Below, piece after piece: positions 14,403 to 22,347 of a stretch of 27,334 nucleotides of DNA. Below the pieces are notes generated by a model. It had not been told where the DNA came from and made no database searches. It was given only the letters and a program-made list of their open reading frames with translations. Position numbers and translations under genes: made by a program. How positions within the stretch are numbered: position 1 is the stretch's first letter; every line of letters begins with the position of its first letter. The DNA is taken from contig CAZSFD010000069.1 in NCBI GenBank assembly GCA_964606085.1, forward strand, positions 1-27,334, written 5' to 3'. This stretch comes from CAIQJJ01 sp964606085 (lineage in GTDB: Bacteria > Chloroflexota > Anaerolineae > Anaerolineales > UBA4823).

Positions 14403-14637
14403 CGAACGCTGCCTCGGCTTCTTCCCAACTCATTACCTTCTCATCTCCAGCCGCGATGCGTTGTTCGATCTCGCCAATGGCGTTTACATCATCGGTTTCT
14501 TCCATCGCCTCGGCGATATAGTTTTGCAATGCTTCACGGATGACATCGGAAACCGTCTCCCCGCGCAGAGCGGCAACTGCTTTCGTTCGACGGCGCAGTT
14601 CATCGGGTAATTTAATCGTGAGCTTGGCTATGGTCAT
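14386..14637 (-). CDS. Ribbon-helix-helix antitoxin (RelB/CopG-like)
   Basis: 83 aa on the minus strand. The N-terminal TIAKLTIKLPDELRRRTKA strand and ALRGETVSDVIREAL helices form a ribbon-helix-helix DNA-binding domain; the acidic C-terminal half (KVMSWEEAEAAFDAL) would wrap the toxin. AGGAG (minus strand, 14649-14645) lies 7 nt before ATG. A TACAAT sequence on the minus strand (14685-14680) could be a -10 box, but I see no good -35. Such antitoxins normally repress their own operon. Confidence 0.88.
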   Translation of the reverse strand: MTIAKLTIKLPDELRRRTKAVAALRGETVSDVIREALQNYIAEAMEETDDVNAIGEIEQRIAAGDEKVMSWEEAEAAFDALSA

Positions 14638-14724
14638 GGTCTTGCTCCTGAAAATATCCAGAATGGGCTGTACGTCTGTATTGTAGTACGCCTTTGGATT
14701 TTAATCACCCAATCACCTAATTTT
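14638..14724. promoter_or_regulatory. Divergent spacer between RHH/RelE and the dehydrogenase operon
   Basis: This 87-nt segment is the only divergent spacer in the window, so it should hold promoters in both directions. On the minus side there is TACAAT (14685-14680) and the AGGAG of the antitoxin. On the plus side the last bases are a short tandem (ATCACCCA, ATCACCTA at 14704-14719), repeat-like, with no clear -35/-10. The assignment rests on gene orientation more than on motifs. Confidence 0.4.
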
Positions 14725-15666
14725 ATGCCAACCATCCTCCTCACCGCCCCCTACATGCTCCCCTTCCGCGACCGCTTCATTCCGCTGCTCGAAAGTTACG
14801 GCCTGCGCGTCATTGCTCCTGACGTGCGTGAGCGCATGGAAGAAGCCGATTTGCTGCACTACGCCGGGCAGTTCGACGGCGCCATCTGCGGCGACGACCG
14901 CTATACCGAGCGCGTGATGACCGCCTGCCTGCCACGCCTGAAAGTGATCTCCAAATGGGGCACCGGGATCGACTCGATTGACAGTGTCGCCGCCGAACGC
15001 CTGGGCATTCGCGTCTGCCGCACGCCCAACGCCTTCACGCTGCCCGTGGCCGACACGGTGCTGGGCTACATCCTCGCCTTCGCCCGTCGCCAACCCTGGA
15101 TGGATCGCCAGATGAAGGCGGGGGAGTGGGAAAAAATCCCTGGCCGGGCGCTGCACGAATGCACCCTGGGCGTGATCGGCGTTGGGGCCATCGGCAAGGC
15201 TGTCATTCGCCGCGCCCGCGCCTTCGGCATGACCACCCTCGGCAACGACATCGTAGATGTGGATCACGTCTTCCTCGCCGAAACGAATACCCAAATAACC
15301 AATCTCGAATACCTTCTTACCCACTCCGACTTCGTCAGCGTCAATTGCGATCTCAACCCCACCAGCCGCCACATCATCAACGCCGCCACGCTGGCTCAGA
15401 TGAAACCCACCGCCGTGCTGATCAACACCGCCCGCGGCCCACTGGTAGATGAACCGGCCCTGGTGGCCGCCCTGCAAGCGGGGCAAATTGCCGGGGCCGC
15501 CCTCGACGTGTTCGAGTTCGAGCCGCTGCCGCTCGACAGCCCGCTGCTGCAAATGGACAATGTGCTGCTCGCCCCGCATAACGCCAATTCCAGTCCATCA
15601 GCCTGGGAACGCGTGCATCTCAACACGATCAAAAATTTGTTGGCCGGGTTGGAAATCAGCAGCTAG
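14725..15666 (+). CDS. D-isomer-specific 2-hydroxyacid dehydrogenase
   Basis: 313 aa. It has the family's NAD-binding motif LGVIGVGAIGKAV and the catalytic triad R237 (ARGP), E266 (FEFEP) and H285 (APHNANS), all present. Length and layout match phosphoglycerate-dehydrogenase-like enzymes. In this locus it could reduce a 2-keto acid or oxidise a hydroxy acid used in glycan modification (lactyl- or glyceryl-type groups); that role is an inference from context. It is the first plus-strand gene after the RHH/RelE pair and starts a tight set with the GT2 (4-nt gap) and SDR that follow. Confidence 0.9.
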   Translation: MPTILLTAPYMLPFRDRFIPLLESYGLRVIAPDVRERMEEADLLHYAGQFDGAICGDDRYTERVMTACLPRLKVISKWGTGIDSIDSVAAERLGIRVCRTPNAFTLPVADTVLGYILAFARRQPWMDRQMKAGEWEKIPGRALHECTLGVIGVGAIGKAVIRRARAFGMTTLGNDIVDVDHVFLAETNTQITNLEYLLTHSDFVSVNCDLNPTSRHIINAATLAQMKPTAVLINTARGPLVDEPALVAALQAGQIAGAALDVFEFEPLPLDSPLLQMDNVLLAPHNANSSPSAWERVHLNTIKNLLAGLEISS

Positions 15667-15670
15667 ACCA

Positions 15671-16633
15671 ATGGGCAGATCGGCAAGCCAACCCTATTGT
15701 TCGATAGTCATTCGGGCATATAACGAGGGGCAGCACATTGGGCGGCTGCTGGAGGGGATACGCCAACAAACGGTGCAGGATGTGGAAGTAATCCTGGTCG
15801 ATTCGGGTTCGACCGATGACACCCTGCTGGTGGCCCGGCGTTACCCGGTCAACGTGGTGTGCATTCGCCCGCAAGATTTCACCTTCGGTTATTCGCTCAA
15901 CCGGGGGATTGCCGCGGCGAATGCAAATCGGGTGGTGATCGCCAGCGCCCATGTATACCCCGTTTACCCCGATTGGCTGGAGTGTCTGCTGGCTCCCTTC
16001 GCTGACCCACAGGTGGGCCTGACTTATGGCCGCCAGCGTGGCGATGCGCGCACGAAATTTTCTGAAGGGCAGGTGTTCGAGCGTTGGTTTCCGGCGCAGT
16101 CGCAATCGCGGCAATATCACCCCTTTTGCAATAACGCCAACGCTGCCATCCGCCGTGAACTATGGCAGCAGCACCCCTACGATGAAACCCTGCCTGGCCT
16201 CGAAGACCTGGCCTGGGCCAATTGGATGATGGCGCACGGCCACGCACTGTCGTATGTGGCCGAGGCCGAAATTGTCCACGTTCACGAGGAGACACCGCGC
16301 GGTGTGTACAATCGTTACCGCCGCGAAGCGATGGCCTTCAAGCGCATTTTTCCGCAAGAACGTTTTCACCTGTGGAATTTCATCGGCCTGTTTCTTTCGA
16401 ACACCTTTTCCGATAGCTTCCACGCGGCCCAGCAAAAGAAACTGGCTGTCAGCCTCGGCAGCATCCTCTGGTTCCGTTTTATGCAGTTTTATGGCACGTA
16501 CCGCGGCTACCGGCAATCTGGCCCGCTTACCTGGCAGCTCCGCCAGACGTTTTATTACCCACGCGGTATCAAACTGGCAAACGGACAGCCGCGCCAGGTG
16601 CAGCCGATCCAATACGAAGCAGGAAATCAGTAA
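15671..16633 (+). CDS. GT2-family glycosyltransferase
   Basis: 320 aa from ATG 15671, 4 nt after the dehydrogenase stop. GT-A core: CSIVIRAYNEGQHIGRLL, ILVDSGSTDDTL, then VIASAHVYPVYPDWLE where the DxD position reads S-A-H. That substitution is normal for one GT2 subgroup, recognisable by YGRQRG, HPFCNNANAAIRR and LPGLEDLAWA. The HVHEETPRGVYNRYRREA segment is the usual C-terminal acceptor and catalytic part. No membrane helix; cytoplasmic. An earlier in-frame start at 15449 would lie inside the dehydrogenase and is rejected. Confidence 0.9.
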   Translation: MGRSASQPYCSIVIRAYNEGQHIGRLLEGIRQQTVQDVEVILVDSGSTDDTLLVARRYPVNVVCIRPQDFTFGYSLNRGIAAANANRVVIASAHVYPVYPDWLECLLAPFADPQVGLTYGRQRGDARTKFSEGQVFERWFPAQSQSRQYHPFCNNANAAIRRELWQQHPYDETLPGLEDLAWANWMMAHGHALSYVAEAEIVHVHEETPRGVYNRYRREAMAFKRIFPQERFHLWNFIGLFLSNTFSDSFHAAQQKKLAVSLGSILWFRFMQFYGTYRGYRQSGPLTWQLRQTFYYPRGIKLANGQPRQVQPIQYEAGNQ

Positions 16634-16659
16634 ATGGGCAAATGAGCAAGGATAATGTG

Positions 16660-16698
16660 ATGGACAATCAGCAATCAAAAATCGAAAACCAAAAATCC
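16660..16698 (+). repeat. A-rich CAATCAGCAATC-like tract at the SDR start
   Basis: ATGGACAATCAGCAATC followed by AAAAATCGAAAACCAAAAATC is related to the tract at 4945-4978. Here it supplies the N-terminal codons of the SDR, so the start codon itself may have come with the repeat. Confidence 0.6.
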
Positions 16699-17448
16699 CG
16701 TACGGCACTCATCACCGGCGCGGGCGGCGGCATTGGGCGCGCCACGGTGGCGCTGTTTGCCGAAAACGGCTGGCGCGTGATCGGCGTTGATCGCCACCCC
16801 TTCGGCGAGGGCTTCCCCGCCGACGGCCTGTTCATCCAGGCCGACATCGCCACCCCGGCTTCCATCGCCGCCATCTGGGAGCGGGTGGGCGCGTATACGG
16901 TCAATTTGGATGCCGTGGTCAACAACGCTGCCGTGCAGGTGGCCAAGCCATTGGTCGAAACGAGCGTGGAAGAATGGGATAACGTGATGGATAATAACCT
17001 GCGCCCGGCCTTCCTGCTGGCGAAGCTGAGCTACCCATTGCTCAGGGCGGGCGGCGGTGGGGCCATCGTCAACGTTTCATCCGTTCATGCGGTCGCAACT
17101 TCGGCCAATATCGCCGCATACGCCGCCAGCAAGGGCGGTCTGCTGGCGCTGACGCGGGCGATGGCGATTGAGTTTGCCCCCGATAACGTACGCGTCAACG
17201 CCATTTTGCCCGGCGCGGTGGATACGCCCATGCTGCGCGCTGGCCTGGGCCGCGGCCACCTGGGCGGCGACACCATTCAAGACCGCCTCGATAACCTGGC
17301 GCGCAAGACCGTCAGCGGCAAGGTGGGCCAGCCAGCCGAAATTGCCCATGCCATCTACTTCCTGGCCGACAGCGTGCAGTCCTCGTTTATGACCGGCCAG
17401 GCGCTGGTGGTGGATGGCGGGGCGACCTGCCGCTTGAGTACGGAATAG
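16660..17448 (+). CDS. Short-chain dehydrogenase/reductase
   Basis: 262 aa from ATG 16660, chosen because AAGGA (16648-16652) is 7 nt upstream; ATG 16642 (6 residues longer) is the alternative. Cofactor motif TGAGGGIG (residues 19-26), NNAA, the catalytic serine in NVSSVHAV and Y-x3-K (YAASK) mark a classical SDR; the C-terminus MTGQALVVDGG is typical. It probably works on a sugar or on the hydroxy-acid substrate of the dehydrogenase two genes upstream. The first about 13 residues (MDNQQSKIENQKS) are encoded by an A-rich repeat tract and are not part of the fold. Confidence 0.88.
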   Translation: MDNQQSKIENQKSRTALITGAGGGIGRATVALFAENGWRVIGVDRHPFGEGFPADGLFIQADIATPASIAAIWERVGAYTVNLDAVVNNAAVQVAKPLVETSVEEWDNVMDNNLRPAFLLAKLSYPLLRAGGGGAIVNVSSVHAVATSANIAAYAASKGGLLALTRAMAIEFAPDNVRVNAILPGAVDTPMLRAGLGRGHLGGDTIQDRLDNLARKTVSGKVGQPAEIAHAIYFLADSVQSSFMTGQALVVDGGATCRLSTE

Positions 17449-17460
17449 TGTTGCCAAAAG

Positions 17461-18381
17461 ATGATCGCCTTTGTGAAAAAAATCTCCTGGCTGCGACATT
17501 CGCCAGATGCCTGGACGGTGCTGCTCTTGCTCACCCTGGTCATTGTGTTGATGCTGCCGCGCCTGACCTCGGCGCAATTTGGCGCGTTCGATGATCCGAT
17601 GATGCTGCTGACGGCCAAGAAACTCCTGGCGGGAGATTTTCAATGGCAAGATGATCCCACGGCCGGGCGCTTTCGTCCGTTTTACTGGCTGCAATATGCC
17701 CTGCTGTACGCGGTTGGCGGAGCGCAGCCGGTATGGTTTTTTAGCGGCAATCTGATCTTGTTGGCGGCGCTGGTGCTGAGCTTGTATGGTTTTGTGCGCC
17801 TGGCTGGCGGTGAACCCTGGCGGGCGGGATTGGCCGCCGGGGTGTTGTTGTTTTCAGGGGCGGTCATCGAAAATACCGTCACACTTTCCAAACCTGAGTT
17901 GCAGCAGTCGTTCTGGTTGATCGGATTTTTGCTGCTGACCCGTCTGCGGGGCGCGACGCGTTGGCAGCAGGGCGTGGGGTTTTTAGCGGCCACGGGCGCG
18001 GCTTTGGCCGCCTGCCTCACCAAAGAAACCGGGGTGATCTTGCCGCTGGTTGTGCTGGCGTGGCTGCTGCTGGCCTGGGTGCTGGAACGCCTGGGCCAGC
18101 CGGTCAAAGATTCTGCTCGCCGCCTGTTGCGCTGGTTGGCTGCGGCTGTGCTGGGCGCGGGGCTGTTCTTTGTGCTGCGCGCCTGCTCGTACCCGATGGG
18201 TTTGATGGACTACGGTTATGGCTCGAATTTCACCCTGGATGTGGGCCATTGGCTGTCGCAGATTAAGGCCTGGCGGGTGTGGTTGCAACGCGATTACCTG
18301 TTCTTGCTGCCTTTGCTGGTCATGCCGTTGGCGGCGCGGTTGCAGCGAATACGCCTGGCGCATGGCGAATCAGCGCTGTAA
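17461..18381 (+). pseudogene. GT-C membrane glycosyltransferase, N-terminal part, cut by in-frame TAA
   Basis: 306 aa, with an N-terminal helix (VLLLLTLVIVLML), the acidic motif FDDPMM (D44, D45) in the first outer loop, GRFRPFYWLQYAL, and six or more further hydrophobic segments. This is the GT-C layout. The frame stops at TAA 18379-18381, but the same frame continues open to 19116 with further membrane and soluble-domain sequence. The stop therefore looks like a point nonsense change in a 551-codon gene, the same size class as the intact GT-C gene at 11072. Either the gene is inactivated, the base is an assembly error, or the first half is used alone, which is unlikely for this fold. Confidence 0.75.
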
Positions 18382-19116
18382 GCGGCTATTTGGATGGCGG
18401 CCTGGTGGGGGGTGTATCTGCCGTGGGTGTTTGTGGCCGAGTATTACCTGCTGCCCTTTACCCTCGGCGCGGCCTGGCTGACTGGCAATTTGGTCGCCGA
18501 ACACGTCACGCTGATTCGCCAGGGTGGCCCTGGCTATAAGCTTTTCGCTGGCGGCGCGTTGGCCGTGGCGGCTTTCTTTTTTGCGCTGACCCTGCCCAAC
18601 AACTGGAGCAATGCCAACCTGCAACTGGCCACCGATGCCGCCAACGCCGACATGGTGCGCTACGTCACGCAGAACGTTCCGCCCGATCGCGTGGTGCTGC
18701 TCAACATCCAGGAACCCAACGAATACGTCCCGCAGATCACCTGGTGGATCACCCTCGTGGAAGGCCGCGGCGACTTGCAGGTGGGCTATTTCCACGGCCA
18801 AAACCTGGCCGAAGAAGGCTGGCGCGAAGTTTATCTGTTGCTGCCGGTGATCGAAAACCAGTTTTACCCCTCGGTGCGCACGGGGATTTCGGAGTTCAGC
18901 GCCCGCCAGTGGAACCAGGTTTTGGCCGAACACTTTGGTGCGCTGGGCGAATTGGTCTACGAAACCCATCACCGCCGACCCATTCTGACGGTGAATGCCT
19001 TGTGGCTGTTTTGCCCATTGGCGCGCCCTTTCGGTTATTGTGAATACATCCAATCGGCATTCAATCGCCAGGAATTTTCTTTTGGCTGGCAAATTTACCG
19101 CCTCACGGCCCCATGA
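18382..19116 (+). pseudogene. C-terminal part of the same GT-C gene, after the stop
   Basis: It continues in the identical frame. The nearest ATG is at 18394, with no ribosome binding site. A membrane segment (WWGVYLPWVFVAEYYLLPF) and another (GGALAVAAFFFALTL) are followed by the soluble tail (PDRVVLLNIQEPNEYVPQ onward) seen in this protein type. The 3' end overlaps the next gene by ATGA, so the original gene was an integral operon member. Codon usage does not change across the stop, pointing to a recent change or a sequencing error. Confidence 0.75.
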
Positions 19117-20849
19117 CCAATCTAATTTCCTCTACCATCTCCTGGCTTCGGCGTCTTTCGCCCGTTTCCAAAACACTGATCCTGGCCTTCCTTTTCAGCC
19201 TGTTGCTCGTCTCGCCGGTCTTTCTGCCTGCCTACCACGACATCAACCCCGATGACGAGGCCAAATATATCGCCAGCGGCGGCGAACTGTTGCGCGGCCA
19301 ATGGCGCGACCTGGCCTGGGGGCCGCTGCTGGCGTTCATCTACGCGCCGGCCACCTGGCTGACACAGCATTTGCCCTATGGATTCTTCGCCGCCGCCGGG
19401 CTGGGGCATTTGTGCCTGTTTGCGCTGCTGTGGTGGAGCGCCCTCGCCCTCGCCAGGCGCTTCGAGCCGTGGGTCAACCCGGTGGTGATGGCGGGTTTGT
19501 TGGCTGTGTTCGCCGGCACGACCTTGATCCTGGGCAATTCCAGCTTTGCCGGTTTTGCCGTGTGTTCGGCGCTGGCGCTGGTGCAGGTTGTGGCGTATGC
19601 GCAGGCGGGGCAGGTGCGCCACCTGTGGCGGGCATCTTTGTGGATTGGCCTGGGGACGCTGGTGCGCAACGATGGCCTGCTTTTGTTTGCCTCGTTTTTG
19701 CTGCTCGTGGGCGGCTGGCGGCTGCGCGCCTGGCGGCAGGCATGGGGGCAACATGGGCGTCATATCCTGGCGGCGCTGCTGCCGTTTGTGCTGGTGGTGA
19801 TGGGGTATCAGGTGATCAGCACCTGGCCGAACGTCACCTTCGAGATCGGTACGATGCGGCGGACGTATCTGGCTTTCGAGCAGGGGCAATGGGTGATGGC
19901 GGGCAATATCTCTTGGGATGAGGTTGTGGACGAGACTCGCCGCCTGTATGGAACGCCTGAAGAGAATGGCTATAACGTGTTCACGGCCATTGCGCGGCAT
20001 CCGCAAACGTATGCGGCGCGGCTCAAGGTGGTCTTGACCGGGCTGCCCGATCTGGTACTGGCGAGTTATGGCAAGCGCATGGCGGCGGCGCTGCTCTTGC
20101 TGGCCCTGGTTGGCGTGTGGGCGTTGATCCGCCGGCGCGCCTTCGGGTTGCTGGCGATCCTGGCTGTCTGGCCGTTGCACCTGTTGGCCTATTTCTTGAC
20201 CTTCTTCCAGGCGGGCTACCTGCTCATGCCGTTTTTTATGGTGTTGCTATTGGCGGCCCTGGGTATCGGGTATGTATTGCAGGAGGCCATTTCGGCCAGG
20301 GCGCGCCTGATTGGTTCGGGCGTGCTGTTGGCGGCGCTGCTGTATACCCTGGCAGACAACAAGATGGCGCTGCTGGCAGGCGTGGCAATGCTGACGGGGT
20401 GTTTGGGGTTGGGCTGGTTTTTTCGCACCGTTTACCCGCCCCAGGTGGCGGCGGTGGCGGCGGGCATGTTGTTGCTGGCGGGCGGGCTGGTTTTGCGTGA
20501 GCCGTACCCCTTTCCCGATTTTGCCGCGTGGGGGTCACTGCCTGAGGAAAAGTCAATCGCCTATTTACAGCACAATTTTTCACCCGGCAGCCGCCTGGCC
20601 GGCTGCAAGCCCTTACCGGCCCTGGCCGCGCGCCTGCAGCCGGTCTCCCTGCCTGCCGATGACGCCGCCTTCGATTACGACGCCTGGCTGGACGATGAAA
20701 ACCTGGCGGCTATCTATGTAGATGCCTGCGCTCGGCAGCAATCTCCAGCTTTGTTGGATTGGATTACCCGGCAAACCGGCCACCGCCTGCAATCCGTGGC
20801 GATTTTCGACCCGGGCAGCATTCAAATTTTCGCCATACAAAGCCCATGA
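19113..20849 (+). CDS. GT-C/GT39-like multi-pass membrane glycosyltransferase
   Basis: 578 aa, starting in the ATGA overlap with the preceding frame. A first membrane helix (LILAFLFSLLLVSPVFL) is followed by INPDDEAKYI (D47-D48-E49), the acidic catalytic motif of PMT/ArnT-like enzymes, then many hydrophobic segments to about residue 470 and a soluble tail of about 110 residues. It presumably transfers sugar from a lipid-phosphate donor at the outer face. This GT-C gene has no visible lesion. Confidence 0.78.
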   Translation: MTNLISSTISWLRRLSPVSKTLILAFLFSLLLVSPVFLPAYHDINPDDEAKYIASGGELLRGQWRDLAWGPLLAFIYAPATWLTQHLPYGFFAAAGLGHLCLFALLWWSALALARRFEPWVNPVVMAGLLAVFAGTTLILGNSSFAGFAVCSALALVQVVAYAQAGQVRHLWRASLWIGLGTLVRNDGLLLFASFLLLVGGWRLRAWRQAWGQHGRHILAALLPFVLVVMGYQVISTWPNVTFEIGTMRRTYLAFEQGQWVMAGNISWDEVVDETRRLYGTPEENGYNVFTAIARHPQTYAARLKVVLTGLPDLVLASYGKRMAAALLLLALVGVWALIRRRAFGLLAILAVWPLHLLAYFLTFFQAGYLLMPFFMVLLLAALGIGYVLQEAISARARLIGSGVLLAALLYTLADNKMALLAGVAMLTGCLGLGWFFRTVYPPQVAAVAAGMLLLAGGLVLREPYPFPDFAAWGSLPEEKSIAYLQHNFSPGSRLAGCKPLPALAARLQPVSLPADDAAFDYDAWLDDENLAAIYVDACARQQSPALLDWITRQTGHRLQSVAIFDPGSIQIFAIQSP

Positions 20850-21655
20850 AACAGACTCTCAAACAACTCACCCCCCGCCCGCTGTGGGATTTTGCCTCCA
20901 ACGCCTATTGGGACTGGCGCAACCGCCGCCGCCACGTGTGGGCGCAAAAACTTGGCTGGCGCTGGCCCGAAAACGTGCGCCAACTCGAAACCTACCGCAA
21001 CGCGCACGCCGGAAAACGCGCTTTCATCATCGGCAACGGCCCTTCACTGCGCCAGATGGATTTGCGCCTGCTCAAAAACGAGATCACCTTCGGCCTCAAC
21101 CGCATCTACCTGGCCTTTCCTGAGTGGGGCTTCACCACCCGCTACCTCGTCTCCGTCAACGACCTGGTGCTGGAGCAGTGCGCCGCCGATATGAAAGCGC
21201 TCGAACTGCCCAAGTTCGTCACCTGGCGCGCCCGCCACTGGCTGGCCGGCGACGCCCACACGCGCTATCTCGACACCGATTTCACCGGGCCAGAGAATTT
21301 TTCGGGCGAGGCCACCGGGCGCTTGTTCGAGGGGTTTACGGTGACGTATGTGGCGCTGCAATTGGCCTTTTTCATGGGCGTTGAAGAAGCTATCTTGATC
21401 GGTGTGGATCATAACTTTGTTACCCAGGGCCAGCCCAACCTGGCGGTGGTTTCGCAGGGCGATGACCCCAACCACTTCACGCCCAATTACTTCGGGGCTG
21501 GCTTCAAGTGGCAACTGCCCGATCTGGCTGGCTCGGAGCGCGCCTACCTGCTGGCCCGCCAGGCATACGCCCAGGCTGGCCGTCGTATCCTCGATGCCAC
21601 CGTGGGCGGCAAACTGACGATCTACCCGAAGGTGGATTACACGGCGCTGTTTTGA
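20846..21655 (+). CDS. DUF115/Maf-like protein, candidate glycan transferase
   Basis: 269 aa from ATG 20846 (ATGA overlap). An amphipathic basic N-terminus (RPLWDFASNAYWDWRNRRR) is followed by the nucleotide-binding signature FIIGNGPSLRQMDL (residues 60-73), FGLNRIY, and VEEAILIGVDHNFV. This is the DUF115 pattern shared by MptE-like pyrophosphokinases, Maf flagellin-glycosylation proteins and, more distantly, GT42 sialyltransferases. In a locus making CMP-nonulosonate, a Maf- or GT42-like transfer role is more plausible than pterin metabolism, but this is context-based. No transmembrane helix. Confidence 0.75.
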   Translation: MKQTLKQLTPRPLWDFASNAYWDWRNRRRHVWAQKLGWRWPENVRQLETYRNAHAGKRAFIIGNGPSLRQMDLRLLKNEITFGLNRIYLAFPEWGFTTRYLVSVNDLVLEQCAADMKALELPKFVTWRARHWLAGDAHTRYLDTDFTGPENFSGEATGRLFEGFTVTYVALQLAFFMGVEEAILIGVDHNFVTQGQPNLAVVSQGDDPNHFTPNYFGAGFKWQLPDLAGSERAYLLARQAYAQAGRRILDATVGGKLTIYPKVDYTALF

Positions 21656-22347
21656 TGCTCGGTATGCTCCCCTTCATCACGCTTTTCCTCGCCATCCTGC
21701 TGTCCACGGCCTGGCGTGGCCGCACGATAGACGCCCTGCTCTATGCCGTGATTGGCTGGGGCGTCTACCTGGCTTTGATCAGCGAGGTGCTGGGAGCGCT
21801 GGGATGGCTGCGTTTTGCCCCCATCCTGGCGGCCTGGGGCTTGCCAGTGCTGGCTTTGGCCGCCGGGTTGCTCCGGCAAGGTTGGCGCCGCCTGGCCGCC
21901 TGGCCGTTTGCGCCGCCATTTTCCCCCATCGAAAGGTTAATCCTGATCGTTGCCGGGCTGTTCATTGGCGTTCTGCTGGTGATCGCCTGGGTGGCTCCGC
22001 CCAACAACAACGATGCCCTGGCCTACCACCTGCCGCGGGTGATGCACTGGGCGCAAAATGGCAGCCTGGCGCATTACCCGGTGGCCTACGAATTTCAACT
22101 GCATAACGCTATCTGGGCCGAACTGGTCATCCTGCACACCTTCATCCTGGGCGGTACAGACCAGTTTGCCAACTTGGTGCAGTGGTTGAGCCTGGTTGGT
22201 TGCCTGGCGTTGGCCGTGGGCATTGCGGCGCAGTTGGGGGCCGGGCGGGTGGGGCGTTTGCTGGCGGCGGTCTTTGTGCTGACGATCCCGATGGGCATTT
22301 TGCAGGCCTCAGCGCCCAAACCGATTATGTGGCCGCTTTCTGGGTGA
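21655..22347 (+). pseudogene. GT-C membrane glycosyltransferase, N-terminal part, before a frameshift
   Basis: ATG 21655 overlaps the DUF115 stop (TGATG). Hydrophobic helices are followed by VAPPNNNDALAYHLPRVMHW, a conserved outer-loop motif of one GT-C subgroup, then EFQLHNAIWAELVILH and more helices. The frame ends in a short unrelated tail (KPIMWPLSG). Homologous sequence resumes one frame over from about 22317 (QTDYVAAFW), giving ASAP/QTDYVAAFW where the family has QAS.AQTD. The lesion fits loss of one C from a C-run at 22315-22317. It is either a real frameshift or a homopolymer error. Confidence 0.75.

Noticed and set aside
15284..15315. ACGAATACC/AATAACC words in the hydroxyacid dehydrogenase resembling the NTEYRIPN repeat
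   Set aside because: The encoded segment has the expected length and pattern for the dehydrogenase at this point, so an inserted repeat is not needed to explain it.
22315..22321. CCCAAAC slippery-like heptamer at the GT-C frameshift, suggesting programmed -1 frameshifting
   Set aside because: The upstream frame reads CCC AAA C, so the heptamer is in the wrong phase for the X XXY YYZ rule, and the protein homology fits simple loss of one C better.
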